Source: CBFFRJ01 sp963530515
GTDB lineage: Bacteria; Pseudomonadota; Gammaproteobacteria; Enterobacterales; Enterobacteriaceae
Assembly: GCA_963530515.1 (NCBI GenBank)
Contig: CAUSEC010000021.1
Coordinates: 36,157 to 100,156 of the forward strand
DNA: 64,000 bases
Direction: 5' to 3'
Positions 18,036-26,852 of the stretch are shown piece by piece. The notes under the pieces were generated by a model that made no database searches, had not been told where the DNA came from, and saw only the letters and a program-made list of their open reading frames with translations. Made by a program: the position numbers and the translations under genes. Position 1 is the first letter of the stretch; every line of letters begins with the position of its first letter.

Positions 18036-18770
18036 ATGATCGACAAACATTCCACCGTGCCAGTCTATTTACAGCTTGAACAATATCTTACCGGGAAAAT
18101 CGCCGCCGGTTCGCTGAAGCCTGGCGACGTGATCCCCTCCGAGAATGAGCTGTGCCAGCAGTTTGCCATTTCCCGGATGACGGCGCGTAAAGCGGTGGAT
18201 TATCTGGTGCGTCAGGGCAAGGTGGAGCGTCGCCGCGGGCAGGGGACCTTTGTGGTGCAGTCGGGCAAAAACGTCCGCATCTCATTGCCACTGGACAGGC
18301 ATCTCTCCTCCAGCGAGGCCACGTTGGGCTTAGATGCGCCGGTGGTGAACCGGTTGATTTGCCTGTATCGCCAACCCGCATCGCCGGAGATTGCTGAAAA
18401 GCTGCGGCTTCCTGCGGGCAGCGACGTGTGGTTTATGCAGCGTCTGCGCCTGGTCGGCGACATTCCCTTTGTATTTGAACAATCGTGGATGGTCATGCAG
18501 CCTTTTGACGATCTCAGCGAGGCCGATCTCAACCGTTCCAAGTATGCCTACGTCAGCCGCAAAGGCTTCACCGTCGAGCGCTCGGAAAAAGAGATCCGCG
18601 CAGAACTGCCCTCGCAAAACGTGCGCGACATGCTGGGCATTAATCGCGATGAACCCGTGCTGCATGCCACCTCCATAGCTTTCCTGCGCGAAGATACCCC
18701 CTTTGAGATCTCCGAGATCTACTACAACCAGCAGCACTACCGCTTCACCCTGACCGCCGCTCGTCCCTGA
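18036..18770 (+). CDS. GntR-family regulator with UTRA domain
   Basis: A 244-residue regulator: N-terminal winged helix (about residues 5-72, with ENELCQQFAISRMTARKAVDYLV) and a C-terminal UTRA ligand-binding domain. GAGGGAG precedes ATG 18036, which I prefer over the upstream in-frame start at 17988. It lies divergent from the bgl operon and 122 bp upstream of the EIICB gene it most likely represses; UTRA regulators commonly sense sugar phosphates such as those made by the permease. Confidence 0.88.
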   Translation: MIDKHSTVPVYLQLEQYLTGKIAAGSLKPGDVIPSENELCQQFAISRMTARKAVDYLVRQGKVERRRGQGTFVVQSGKNVRISLPLDRHLSSSEATLGLDAPVVNRLICLYRQPASPEIAEKLRLPAGSDVWFMQRLRLVGDIPFVFEQSWMVMQPFDDLSEADLNRSKYAYVSRKGFTVERSEKEIRAELPSQNVRDMLGINRDEPVLHATSIAFLREDTPFEISEIYYNQQHYRFTLTAARP

Positions 18771-18816
18771 TGGCCTGACTGTCCAGATTTGTGATCGCTG
18801 CCGCGTTTTACATTTA

Positions 18817-18853
18817 GTGGGCTAGACAACTATACATTCACCCTGGCTATACT
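18817..18853 (+). promoter_or_regulatory. Candidate promoter and GntR operator of the alpha-glucoside operon
   Basis: A CTAG-centred imperfect palindrome, GTGGGCTAGACAAC (18817-18830), resembles the GGTCTAGACC-type sites of UTRA GntR regulators. It overlaps a plausible -35 (TAGACA 18823), followed after 19 bp by TATACT (18848-18853). The placement fits repression of the permease gene at 18893 by the upstream regulator. Confidence 0.4.
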
Positions 18854-18892
18854 CAGTGCCATGTTCAGCCAGTACCCAAAAGGAAAATAACA

Positions 18893-20500
18893 ATGAGTCG
18901 GACGGGTGAGTTTCTTCAGGATTTAGGAAAGGCATTAATGATGCCCATTTCCGTGATCGCAGCAGCGGGGATATTCCTCGGTCTGGCGGCAGCATTGCAA
19001 AACCCGGCTATTGTCGGTGAAAGCATTATTCATGCAGAAGTGATGCAGCAGATTATTGGTTTTATTCGCAAAGTGGCAGGGGCGCTGTTCGGTAATCTCC
19101 CGCTGCTGTTTGCCATTGCCGCAGCAATAGGGCTTGCGCGCGATGAAAAACCCACGGCGGCGCTGGCGGCGGTCATCGGTTTTATTACTTTTCACGTTGG
19201 GGTTAATTACAGTTTACTGGCGCAGGGGCTAACGCCACAAACCACCTCAGTCGCCGCGTTAATTGAGAAAGGCTACAGCCAGACCGACGCCGTAATGTAT
19301 TCCGCCGAGTTTGCCAGCACCTTAGGCATATTTTCCTATCAGATGAGCGTACTCGGTGGGGTTATTTCCGGCCTTGTCACCGTCATCCTGCATAACCGCT
19401 TTTATACGATTAAACTCCCGGCGGCCATCGCCTATTTTGGTGGTCGCCGCTTTGTCCCGATTATTACCGTGATTGTGCTGCCGATTGTCGGCGTGCTGAT
19501 GTCGCTTATCTGGCCCTATATTGCCAACGCCATTATCCACCTCGGGCAATTTATTGGTGAGTCCGGCCCGTTTGGCACCTTCATTTACGCCTTTACCGAA
19601 CGCATTCTTATCCCGACCGGTTTACACCACATTCTCAATGAGACCGTGCGCTTTACCCCGGTTGGCGGCATGGTGCACGTGGATAACGAAAGCGTGATTG
19701 GCGCGCTCTCCATCTTTAACTATGCGCTTGCTCATCCTGGCGCACTGGCCGATGACGTCGTGCGTGAGGCGACTCGCTTCCTCGCACAGGGGAAAATCCC
19801 GGTCATGATGTTTGGCTTACCTGCTGCGGCGCTGGCGATTTACCGCTGCGCAAAGCCGGAACATAAACAACGCGTTAAAGCCCTGATGCTCGCCGGTGCG
19901 CTCGCCTCCTTTACCACTGGCATTACCGAGCCGCTGGAGTTCAGCTTCATCTTTGTCTCGCCGCTGCTGTTTTTATTCCACGCGGTGATGTCCGGTCTCT
20001 CCTTTGCCAGCGCGCAATTGCTGGAGGTGATGATTGGCAATATTCAGGGCGGGTTTATCGACTTTATGGTCTTCGGTGTACTGGGCGGTACCAAAACCCA
20101 CTGGTGGTTTGATCTCCTGCTTGGCTGTATTTGGGCACCGGTTTATTACTTCGCCTTCAAATGGATAATTTTACGCACCCACGCCAGAACGCCAGGGCGT
20201 GAAGAGGAAGACCACGTTTTGGCTGCGGGCAGCGAAATTATTGAAGGCGACGCAGCAACCGCGCAAATCATTGCTGGCCTCGGCGGGCCGGAGAATATCC
20301 AGAACGTCGACTGCTGCTTTACCCGTCTGCGGGTGAAAATTAACGACATGCAAAAAGTCGATGAGAAACAGCTTAAGCAAAGTGGGGCGAGTGGGTTTGT
20401 CCGCGCCACACAAAACGATATTCAGGTTATTTACGGTCCGCAGGTCGAAAGCATTGCCAGCGCCGTAAAACAACACTTACTTGTTCAACAGACGCAATAA
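18893..20500 (+). CDS. Alpha-glucoside-type PTS permease, EIICB
   Basis: A 535-residue permease with an EIIC domain of the glucose superfamily (about residues 1-420) and a C-terminal EIIB whose active cysteine is C475 (DCCFTRLRV). There is no EIIA, so it would borrow EIIA-Glc (Crr). Resemblance to MalX/AglA/GlvC proteins and the adjacent GH4 gene indicate uptake of alpha-glucosides (maltose, sucrose isomers or similar) as 6-phosphates. AAAGGA precedes the ATG. Confidence 0.88.
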   Translation: MSRTGEFLQDLGKALMMPISVIAAAGIFLGLAAALQNPAIVGESIIHAEVMQQIIGFIRKVAGALFGNLPLLFAIAAAIGLARDEKPTAALAAVIGFITFHVGVNYSLLAQGLTPQTTSVAALIEKGYSQTDAVMYSAEFASTLGIFSYQMSVLGGVISGLVTVILHNRFYTIKLPAAIAYFGGRRFVPIITVIVLPIVGVLMSLIWPYIANAIIHLGQFIGESGPFGTFIYAFTERILIPTGLHHILNETVRFTPVGGMVHVDNESVIGALSIFNYALAHPGALADDVVREATRFLAQGKIPVMMFGLPAAALAIYRCAKPEHKQRVKALMLAGALASFTTGITEPLEFSFIFVSPLLFLFHAVMSGLSFASAQLLEVMIGNIQGGFIDFMVFGVLGGTKTHWWFDLLLGCIWAPVYYFAFKWIILRTHARTPGREEEDHVLAAGSEIIEGDAATAQIIAGLGGPENIQNVDCCFTRLRVKINDMQKVDEKQLKQSGASGFVRATQNDIQVIYGPQVESIASAVKQHLLVQQTQ

Positions 20501-20513
20501 GAGAACAGATGAT

Positions 20514-21836
20514 ATGAAAACATTTAATATTGTATTAGTCGGTGGCGGTTCCACATGGACTCCAGGTTTATTAAAAGCCCTCTGCAAACTCAAATCGCGT
20601 CTGCCGTTAAAAAAACTGGTGATGTTCGATGTGAATGAAGAACGCCAGGCGGTGATCGGTGAATATGCCAAAGTGCTTTTCCGCGAAGAGTATCCTGAGC
20701 TGGAATTTGTTTATACCGGTGATAAAGAGGTCGCTTTTACTGATATGGATTTCATCTTCTGCCAGATGCGTACCGGCGGCTACGCCATGCGCGAGAAAGA
20801 TGAAAAAATCCCATTAAGTTTGGGTGTTATCGGCCAGGAAACCTGTGGTGCGGGCGGATTTGCCTACGGCATGCGTTCTATTCGCGACATGATTGAATTA
20901 GTGCAGGACGTGCGTGCTCGTTCACCCCGCGCCTGGATCCTGAACTACACCAACCCGGCGGCGATTGTGGCCGATGCGCTGAACAAACGTTTCCCGGACG
21001 ATGACCGCATTCTGAATATCTGCGATCAGCCGGTTAATCTGCTGCGCTCCTACGGGCGTCTGCTAAGCCGTGACCCGGCGACCTTCGATCCGGTCTACTT
21101 TGGCCTTAACCACTTCGGCTGGTTCACGCATCTGTATGACGAGAACGGCCATGATTTAGCGCCGGAGCTGAAAGCCTATATTGCGAAGAATGGTTTTATC
21201 CCGGCGGATGCCGAGCAGCGCGACCAGTCCTGGCTGGATACTTACGCGGCCGTGGCAGATATGCTGCACGATTTCCCGGACTACCTGCCCAACACCTACC
21301 TGCAATATTATCTCTACCCGGAGTACAAGTTCTCCAGACTGGACCCGAACTATACCCGCGCCAATGAAGTGATTAATGGCCGTGAAAAGCGGGTGTTTGA
21401 TGAGTGCCGCACCGCGGTGGCAGAAGGGACGACCCGCAACGTACATGTGGTGCATAACGATGCTCACGGCGACATGATTGTGGAACTGGCGGAGGCTATC
21501 GCCTTCAACCTGAAGAAGAAATTTATCGTCATGGTGCCCAACAACGGGCTGGTGGAAAACCTCGACGACGACGTGATGGTGGAGTTGACGGCAGAAATCG
21601 GCAGTAATGGTCCACGTCCTTACGGCGTGGGGAAAATACCGACTTTCTACAAAGGGATGATCGAACAGCAGTTTGCCTACGAGCGCCTGACGGTGGAGGC
21701 CTGGTTTGAAGGTTCTTACACCAAAGCCCTGCAGGCGCTGACGCTGAATCGCACCATTATTGATGCGAAGAAAGCGCGCAAGGTGCTGGATGCGCTGATT
21801 GAGGCGAATAAGGATTACTGGCCGGAACTCAAATAG
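20514..21836 (+). CDS. 6-phospho-alpha-glucosidase (GH4)
   Basis: A 440-residue GH4 enzyme that needs NAD+ and a divalent metal and hydrolyses 6-phospho-alpha-glucosides. Visible features: Rossmann motif VGGGST (9-14), the ETCG stretch near E109-G112, NP at 147-148, metal ligands C170 in NICDQP and H200 in GLNHFGW, and the family C-terminus ANKDYWPEL. C-D-x-P is the signature of phospho-alpha enzymes (phospho-beta GH4 enzymes have C-N-x-P). ATG 20514 gives the exact length of AglB/GlvA; upstream in-frame codons overlap the permease gene. Confidence 0.9.
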   Translation: MKTFNIVLVGGGSTWTPGLLKALCKLKSRLPLKKLVMFDVNEERQAVIGEYAKVLFREEYPELEFVYTGDKEVAFTDMDFIFCQMRTGGYAMREKDEKIPLSLGVIGQETCGAGGFAYGMRSIRDMIELVQDVRARSPRAWILNYTNPAAIVADALNKRFPDDDRILNICDQPVNLLRSYGRLLSRDPATFDPVYFGLNHFGWFTHLYDENGHDLAPELKAYIAKNGFIPADAEQRDQSWLDTYAAVADMLHDFPDYLPNTYLQYYLYPEYKFSRLDPNYTRANEVINGREKRVFDECRTAVAEGTTRNVHVVHNDAHGDMIVELAEAIAFNLKKKFIVMVPNNGLVENLDDDVMVELTAEIGSNGPRPYGVGKIPTFYKGMIEQQFAYERLTVEAWFEGSYTKALQALTLNRTIIDAKKARKVLDALIEANKDYWPELK

Positions 21837-21843
21837 CGTGGAA

Positions 21844-21865
21844 GGAGCCTGCGGGCTCCTTTTTT
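21844..21865 (+). terminator. Terminator of the alpha-glucoside operon
   Basis: GGAGCC / GGCTCC hairpin with a 4-base loop followed by six Ts, directly after the GH4 stop. Confidence 0.85.
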
Positions 21866-21925
21866 ACGAGCGTCCTTCCATAACCGGAAAAAGCATTACC
21901 CCTGAAACGCGAAAAAATGCCACAA

Positions 21926-21945
21926 TAGTGGCTGTTTATACAGTA
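21926..21945 (+). promoter_or_regulatory. LexA (SOS) box of dinG
   Basis: TAGTGGCTGTTTATACAGTA ends 15 bp before the dinG ATG. Its right half (TATACAGTA) is a perfect LexA half-site and the left half is degenerate, as at the known E. coli dinG site. Confidence 0.8.
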
Positions 21946-21959
21946 TTTCAGGTTTGCCG

Positions 21960-24101
21960 ATGGCCCTCACCGCTGCGCTAAGAGCGCAAATTGCCGCCTG
22001 GTATAAGGCGTTGCAACAACAGATTCCGGATTTTATCCCTCGCGCACCGCAGCGGCAGATGATTGCTGATGTGGCGAAAACGCTCGCCGGGGATGAAGGT
22101 CGGCATCTGGCGATCGAAGCGCCGACAGGCGTCGGGAAAACGCTCTCCTACCTGATTCCCGGCATTGCCATTGCGCGTGAAGAGCAAAAAACGCTGGTGG
22201 TCAGTACCGCCAATGTCGCTTTGCAGGATCAAATCTTCAGCAAAGATTTGCCGCTGCTGCGCAAAATTATCCCGGATCTGCGTTTTACCGCGGCGTTTGG
22301 TCGTGGCCGCTACGTCTGCCCGCGCAATTTGACGGCGCTGTCGAGCACCGATCCCACGCAGCAGGATCTGCTGGCTTTTCTGGAAGACGAGTTAACGCCG
22401 AATAACCAGGAAGAGCAGAAGCTTTGTGCAACGCTGAAGGGATCGCTGGACAGCTATAAATGGGATGGTCTGCGTGACCATGCCGATCAGGCCATCAGTG
22501 ACGATCTCTGGCGACGACTGAGCACCGATAAGGCCAGCTGCCTGAACCGCAACTGCCATTACTATCGCGAATGCCCGTTCTTTGTTGCGCGTCGTGAAAT
22601 TCAGGAAGCAGAAGTAGTGGTGGCAAACCACGCGCTGGTGATGGCGGCGCTGGAAAGTGAAGCCGTGCTGCCAGAGCCGAAAAATTTGCTGCTGGTGCTG
22701 GATGAAGGTCATCATCTGCCCGACGTGGCCCGCGACGCCCTCGAGATGAGTGCGGAAATCACTGCCCCCTGGTTTCGCCTGCAGCTCGATCTGTTCAGCA
22801 AGTTAGTGGCCACCTGCCTTGAGCAGTTCCGCCCAAAAACCACGCCGCCGCTGGCAAATCCCGAACGCTTTAATGCGCACAACGAAGAGCTGTACGAGCT
22901 TATTGCCTCCCTGAACAACATTCTGAATCTCTACCTACCTGCGGGCCAGGAAGCGGAACATCGTTTTACGATGGGCGAACTCCCGGAAGAAGTGCTGGTG
23001 ATTTGCCAGCGGCTGGCAAAGCTGACCGAGATGTTACGCGGGCTGGCAGAACTGTTTCTCAACGATTTGAGCGAGAAAACCGGTACCCATGACATCGTGC
23101 GTCTGCACCGTGTGCTGCTGCAGATGAACCGGGCGCTCAGCATGTTTGAGTCACAAAGCAAACTCTGGCGGCTGGCATCCATGGCGCAGGCGTCGGGGGC
23201 GCCAGTTTCCAAATGGGCGACGCGGGAAGTGCGTGACGGGCAGATTCATCTCTTCTTCCACTGTGTGGGGATCCGCGTCAGCGATCAGCTGGAAAAGCTG
23301 CTGTGGCGCAGCGTGCCCCACATTGTGGTCACCTCGGCAACCCTGCGTTCGTTGAACAGTTTTTCTCGTTTGCAGGAGATGAGCGGCCTGAAAGTGAAAG
23401 CCGGCGATCGCTTTGTGGCGCTGGACTCACCGTTCAATCACGTCGAGCAGGGCAAAATCGTTATCCCCCAGATGCGTCATGCTCCATTAATGGAAAATGA
23501 GGCGGAGCACCTCGCTGAAATGGCGGCGTACTTCCGCGAGCAGGTGGAGAGCAAGGCGCACCCCGGCATGCTGGTGCTGTTTGCCAGCCAGAGGGCGATG
23601 CAGCTCTTTCTGACCTTTGTCACCGACTTGCGCCTGCTCCTGCTGGTGCAGGGCGATCAGCCGCGCTACCGGCTGGTGGAGCTTCACCGAAAACGTATCG
23701 ACAACGGTGAGCGCAGCGTGCTGGTCGGGTTGCAGTCCTTCGCTGAAGGGCTGGATCTGAAAGGTGACTACCTGACCCAGGTACATATCCACAAAATTGC
23801 CTTCCCGCCCATCGACAGCCCGGTGGTGATCACCGAAGGCGAATGGTTGAAAAGCCTCAATCGCTATCCCTTCGAAGTGCAAAGCCTACCGAGTGCGTCG
23901 TTTACGCTGATTCAGCAGGTCGGGCGCTTGATCCGCAGCCATAGCTGCCACGGTGAAGTTGTTATTTACGACAATCGCTTACTAAGTAAAAGTTACGGTA
24001 AACGTCTGCTCGACGCGCTGCCGGTTTTTCCTATTTCACAACCTGATGTACCAGACGTTATAGTGAAGAAACCGAAGCAAAGCCGCCGTAAGCGCCGCTG
24101 A
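21960..24101 (+). CDS. dinG: ATP-dependent DNA helicase DinG
   Basis: A 713-residue SF2 5'-3' helicase of the XPD/Rad3 class induced by DNA damage; it unwinds R-loops and forked DNA. Walker A is APTGVGKT (54-61). The four iron-sulfur cysteines are C120 (GRYVC), C194, C199 and C205 (ASCLNRNCHYYRECPFF). The DEGH box lies near residue 247, and QVGRLIRS is helicase motif VI. ATG 21960 matches the E. coli N-terminus MALTAAL. Confidence 0.95.
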   Translation: MALTAALRAQIAAWYKALQQQIPDFIPRAPQRQMIADVAKTLAGDEGRHLAIEAPTGVGKTLSYLIPGIAIAREEQKTLVVSTANVALQDQIFSKDLPLLRKIIPDLRFTAAFGRGRYVCPRNLTALSSTDPTQQDLLAFLEDELTPNNQEEQKLCATLKGSLDSYKWDGLRDHADQAISDDLWRRLSTDKASCLNRNCHYYRECPFFVARREIQEAEVVVANHALVMAALESEAVLPEPKNLLLVLDEGHHLPDVARDALEMSAEITAPWFRLQLDLFSKLVATCLEQFRPKTTPPLANPERFNAHNEELYELIASLNNILNLYLPAGQEAEHRFTMGELPEEVLVICQRLAKLTEMLRGLAELFLNDLSEKTGTHDIVRLHRVLLQMNRALSMFESQSKLWRLASMAQASGAPVSKWATREVRDGQIHLFFHCVGIRVSDQLEKLLWRSVPHIVVTSATLRSLNSFSRLQEMSGLKVKAGDRFVALDSPFNHVEQGKIVIPQMRHAPLMENEAEHLAEMAAYFREQVESKAHPGMLVLFASQRAMQLFLTFVTDLRLLLLVQGDQPRYRLVELHRKRIDNGERSVLVGLQSFAEGLDLKGDYLTQVHIHKIAFPPIDSPVVITEGEWLKSLNRYPFEVQSLPSASFTLIQQVGRLIRSHSCHGEVVIYDNRLLSKSYGKRLLDALPVFPISQPDVPDVIVKKPKQSRRKRR

Positions 24102-24126
24102 AAATGTGAGTCAGTGAGGAGTGTTG

Positions 24127-25089
24127 ATGGATTACCGCAAAATCATTAAAGAGATTGGCCGGGGGAAGAATCACGCCCGCGATCTGGATTTTGACACCGC
24201 CCGTGGATTGTATTCCCGCATGTTAAATGGTGATGTGCCGGATCTTGAGTTGGGCGGCATTCTGCTGGCCCTGCGTATTAAAGGTGAAGGCGAAGCAGAG
24301 ATGCTCGGCTTCTATGAGGCGATGCAGCAGCAGACCATTCGCCTGACGCCACCGGTCACAAAACCGATGCCGATTGTCATTCCTACTTACAACGGCGCGC
24401 GTAAACAGGCCAACCTGACGCCGCTGCTGGCCATTTTACTCAACAAACTCGGTTTCCCGGTGGTGGTGCACGGGGTGAGCGTTGACCCGACCCGCGTGGT
24501 CAGCGAAACCATTTTTGCCATGCTGGGTATTGAAGCTACCCTCCACGCGGGCCAGGCGCAGGCGAAGCTCGACGGACACCAGCCGGTATTTATGCCGGTG
24601 AGTGCCCTCTGCCCGCCTCTGGAAAAACAGCTCTCGCTGCGCTGGGTGATGGGGGTACGCAACAGTGCCCATACCCTGGCGAAACTGGCGACCCCTTTTG
24701 AGAAAGATGCCGCACTGCGCCTGTCCAGCGTTTCCCACCCGGAGTACGTTGCGCGCGTCGGCAAGTTTTTTGCCGATATTGGCGGTCGTGGCCTGCTGAT
24801 GCATGGCACAGAAGGCGAGGTGTATGCCAATCCGCAGCGTTGCCCGCAGATCAACCTGATTGATGCGCAGGGCACACGGGTGTTGTTTGAACGTCAGGAT
24901 GAGCCGGCCGATGCCGTGCTGCCGGCAGCAAAAGATCCCGAAACCACGGCGCGCTGGATTGAACGCTGCCTGGCGGGAAGTGAGCCAGTGCCGGAATCGC
25001 TGAAAATCCAGATGGCGTGCTGTCTGGTGGCGACCGGGGAGTGCGAGTCTCTCGACGATGGACTGGCGCGCGTCGCGCAGAGTTTCTGA
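24127..25089 (+). CDS. ybiB: YbiB, nucleic-acid-binding TrpD-fold protein
   Basis: A 320-residue protein with the fold of anthranilate phosphoribosyltransferase (TrpD2 family), starting MDYRKIIKEIGRG after a TGAGGAG ribosome site. It lacks the glycine-rich phosphoribosyl-pyrophosphate loop of TrpD, and the family binds nucleic acid instead. It follows dinG after 25 bp and probably shares SOS induction with it. Confidence 0.9.
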   Translation: MDYRKIIKEIGRGKNHARDLDFDTARGLYSRMLNGDVPDLELGGILLALRIKGEGEAEMLGFYEAMQQQTIRLTPPVTKPMPIVIPTYNGARKQANLTPLLAILLNKLGFPVVVHGVSVDPTRVVSETIFAMLGIEATLHAGQAQAKLDGHQPVFMPVSALCPPLEKQLSLRWVMGVRNSAHTLAKLATPFEKDAALRLSSVSHPEYVARVGKFFADIGGRGLLMHGTEGEVYANPQRCPQINLIDAQGTRVLFERQDEPADAVLPAAKDPETTARWIERCLAGSEPVPESLKIQMACCLVATGECESLDDGLARVAQSF

Positions 25090-25097
25090 AAAGCAGG

Positions 25098-25130
25098 CAA
25101 AAAAAAGCCCGTCTCATCACTGGACGGGCC
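25098..25130 (-). terminator. Terminator of ybiJ
   Basis: GCCCGTC / GACGGGC hairpin with a long T-run on the minus strand. It lies between the convergent 3' ends of ybiB and ybiJ and serves the leftward gene. Confidence 0.75.
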
Positions 25131-25211
25131 AAAAAAGGGTAATAACAACAGGGTCAATGAGGGTGGAGCATCCGTCAGAGGGTTAATCTACGGGGTAAAA
25201 ATTCGTTTCGG

Positions 25212-25472
25212 TTATTTATAGATAACCGCAGTGCCGCTCATTTTGTTGCTGTTGTTGGCGGAGGTAATGCTGTAACCCGATGCGCCAGCAGCAGCGGCTT
25301 TCTCAGCCAGTTTTGCTTCCAGACCGTCCAGCGTTGTTGCGCCTTCAGCAGAAACCACACCGATTTTATTCATGCTCTCAGCCTGAGCCGGGGTAACAGG
25401 CTGTGCCGCGAAGGCACCGAAGGACAGAGTGGTAAGGGCAATAGCAGCAACAGCATATTTGATGGTTTTCAT
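25212..25472 (-). CDS. ybiJ: YbiJ, periplasmic DUF1471 (YhcN/McbA family) protein
   Basis: An 86-residue protein with a signal peptide (residues 1-22, cleavage after AFA) and a mature DUF1471 domain ending ASGYSITSANNSNKMSGTAVIYK. I chose ATG 25472; upstream in-frame codons do not look like secretory sequence. DUF1471 proteins are small enterobacterial stress and biofilm proteins (BhsA, McbA); the molecular role is unknown. The 285-bp gap upstream to ybiI is AT-rich and contains no gene I can see. Confidence 0.9.
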   Translation of the reverse strand: MKTIKYAVAAIALTTLSFGAFAAQPVTPAQAESMNKIGVVSAEGATTLDGLEAKLAEKAAAAGASGYSITSANNSNKMSGTAVIYK

Positions 25473-25757
25473 AGTTAATCTCTCGCAGGTTATTCTGTTA
25501 AGGAGACGATGTTCCGTCGATGTGATAAGTATCACGGTTTTTTTCGAGCGAGAAAATCTAAGAGAATTGACGACCTTGTTTAAAAAAATTGAACGACTGG
25601 TAAGTCAATGAAATTAATGTGATTTATTCATGAAGATTATGTATTTTGCCGTTGCGCTGGATGGGGCGGAAATTTTGGGCACAGATTGCTACTTTTTATT
25701 GCCATAAGTGTGCGCAAAAGCGAAACCGCTTGCGCTGCCTTTTAAGGTAAAGAACAG

Positions 25758-26024
25758 TCAACGAAGCTGGCTGTCTTTCGATCCCCTGCGATTATATCCT
25801 GCATGTGTAGAGTTATGTAAATCTTTCTGCTGCTGACATTGCAAACAGTAACGCACCCCTTTTATCGCCTGACGGCGTGCCTCGGGAATGGGTTCGCCAC
25901 ACTCTGCACACTCTGTCAGACTTTCCCCTTTTGGCAGGTCGTGACGTGCACGCGCGACCGCATCTTCAATAGTACTGTCTATCTGATCCTGCACCGCACC
26001 GTCGTTTGCCCAACCGGAAGCCAT
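25758..26024 (-). CDS. ybiI: YbiI, DksA/TraR-type zinc-finger protein
   Basis: An 88-residue protein with a four-cysteine zinc finger (CAEC ... CLQC) of the DksA/TraR C4 class, ending YNRRGSKDSQLR like E. coli YbiI. ATG 26024 follows AAGGTG; the in-frame ATG three codons upstream is a possible alternative. Without the coiled-coil of DksA it is more like TraR; RNA-polymerase binding is plausible but unproven. Confidence 0.88.
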   Translation of the reverse strand: MASGWANDGAVQDQIDSTIEDAVARARHDLPKGESLTECAECGEPIPEARRQAIKGVRYCLQCQQQKDLHNSTHAGYNRRGSKDSQLR

Positions 26025-26097
26025 CGTGTTCACCTTGATATTGACTATTCATTAGATGAATGTTTGTGCAAATTTTCGCCATTTCAAGCGTTGAACA

Positions 26098-26124
26098 TAA
26101 AAAAGCCCGCACTGGCGGCGGGCA
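26098..26124 (-). terminator. Terminator of the flavin-reductase gene
   Basis: GCCCGC / GCGGGC hairpin followed on the minus strand by TTTTTTAT, just past the stop of the gene at 26144. Confidence 0.75.
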
Positions 26125-26143
26125 GAGCAGGCCTGACGCTGAA

Positions 26144-26758
26144 CTACCGGTCATCGGGGCGGCGCATATCAAAACGCTGCGCATCGGTAACGGTGTAGTA
26201 GGCCGTTGGGCCACCGGCACGCAGTACCGGTTGCGCTTTTGCCGTCTGATAAATACCGTTTTCCAGCAGGGATTCATCAATATGAATGGCGACCACCTCA
26301 CCTAACACTAACCAGCTGTTCAGCGGGTCACCCTGTGCGGAAGTCAGCTGGATACACTGGGACAAGCGGCACTCAAAATGCACCGGGCTTTCAGCTACAC
26401 GTGGAGCCTTTATGATGCGGCTGGTCAGTGGCGTCACGCCGCCAAAGGCAAATTCGTCTTCACCGTGCGCCAGCGACGCCGAGGTTTCGTTCATCCGCTC
26501 AGCAAGCGCACGGGTGGTCAGGTTCCAGACAAATTCTTTCGTCTCAACAATATTGCGCACGCTGTCTTTCCAGCCGCTGCTGGCAAAGCCGATAATGGGT
26601 GGGCGATAATTAAAGCAGTTGAAGAAGCTGTAGGGTGCGAGATTCTGCTGACCGCTGCCGTTTAAGGATGAAATCCAGCCTATCGGGCGAGGACCAATAA
26701 TGGCATTCAGCGGGTCGTGGGGCAGGCCGTGCCCCAGCGAAGGTTCGTAAAAATACAT
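26144..26758 (-). CDS. Flavin reductase-like (FMN-binding split barrel) protein
   Basis: A 204-residue protein of the flavoprotein-oxygenase/DIM6-NtaB flavin-reductase-like family. Typical features are GPRPIGWISS near residue 22, NLAPYSFFNCFNYRPPIIGFAS (the FMN-binding strand region), and the KDSVRNI segment. It would bind FMN and probably act with NAD(P)H; the substrate is unknown. It occupies the site where E. coli K-12 has ybiX, fiu and mcbA. It stands alone, with its own terminator. Confidence 0.8.
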   Translation of the reverse strand: MYFYEPSLGHGLPHDPLNAIIGPRPIGWISSLNGSGQQNLAPYSFFNCFNYRPPIIGFASSGWKDSVRNIVETKEFVWNLTTRALAERMNETSASLAHGEDEFAFGGVTPLTSRIIKAPRVAESPVHFECRLSQCIQLTSAQGDPLNSWLVLGEVVAIHIDESLLENGIYQTAKAQPVLRAGGPTAYYTVTDAQRFDMRRPDDR

Positions 26759-26852
26759 AATGCGTCCTGGGATTGAAGAGTTTCTTTAACCTCACTTATT
26801 TACCCTGCCGCCGTCAACGGGTATCTTACGCCGCTGCCAACAGGAGAATGCC

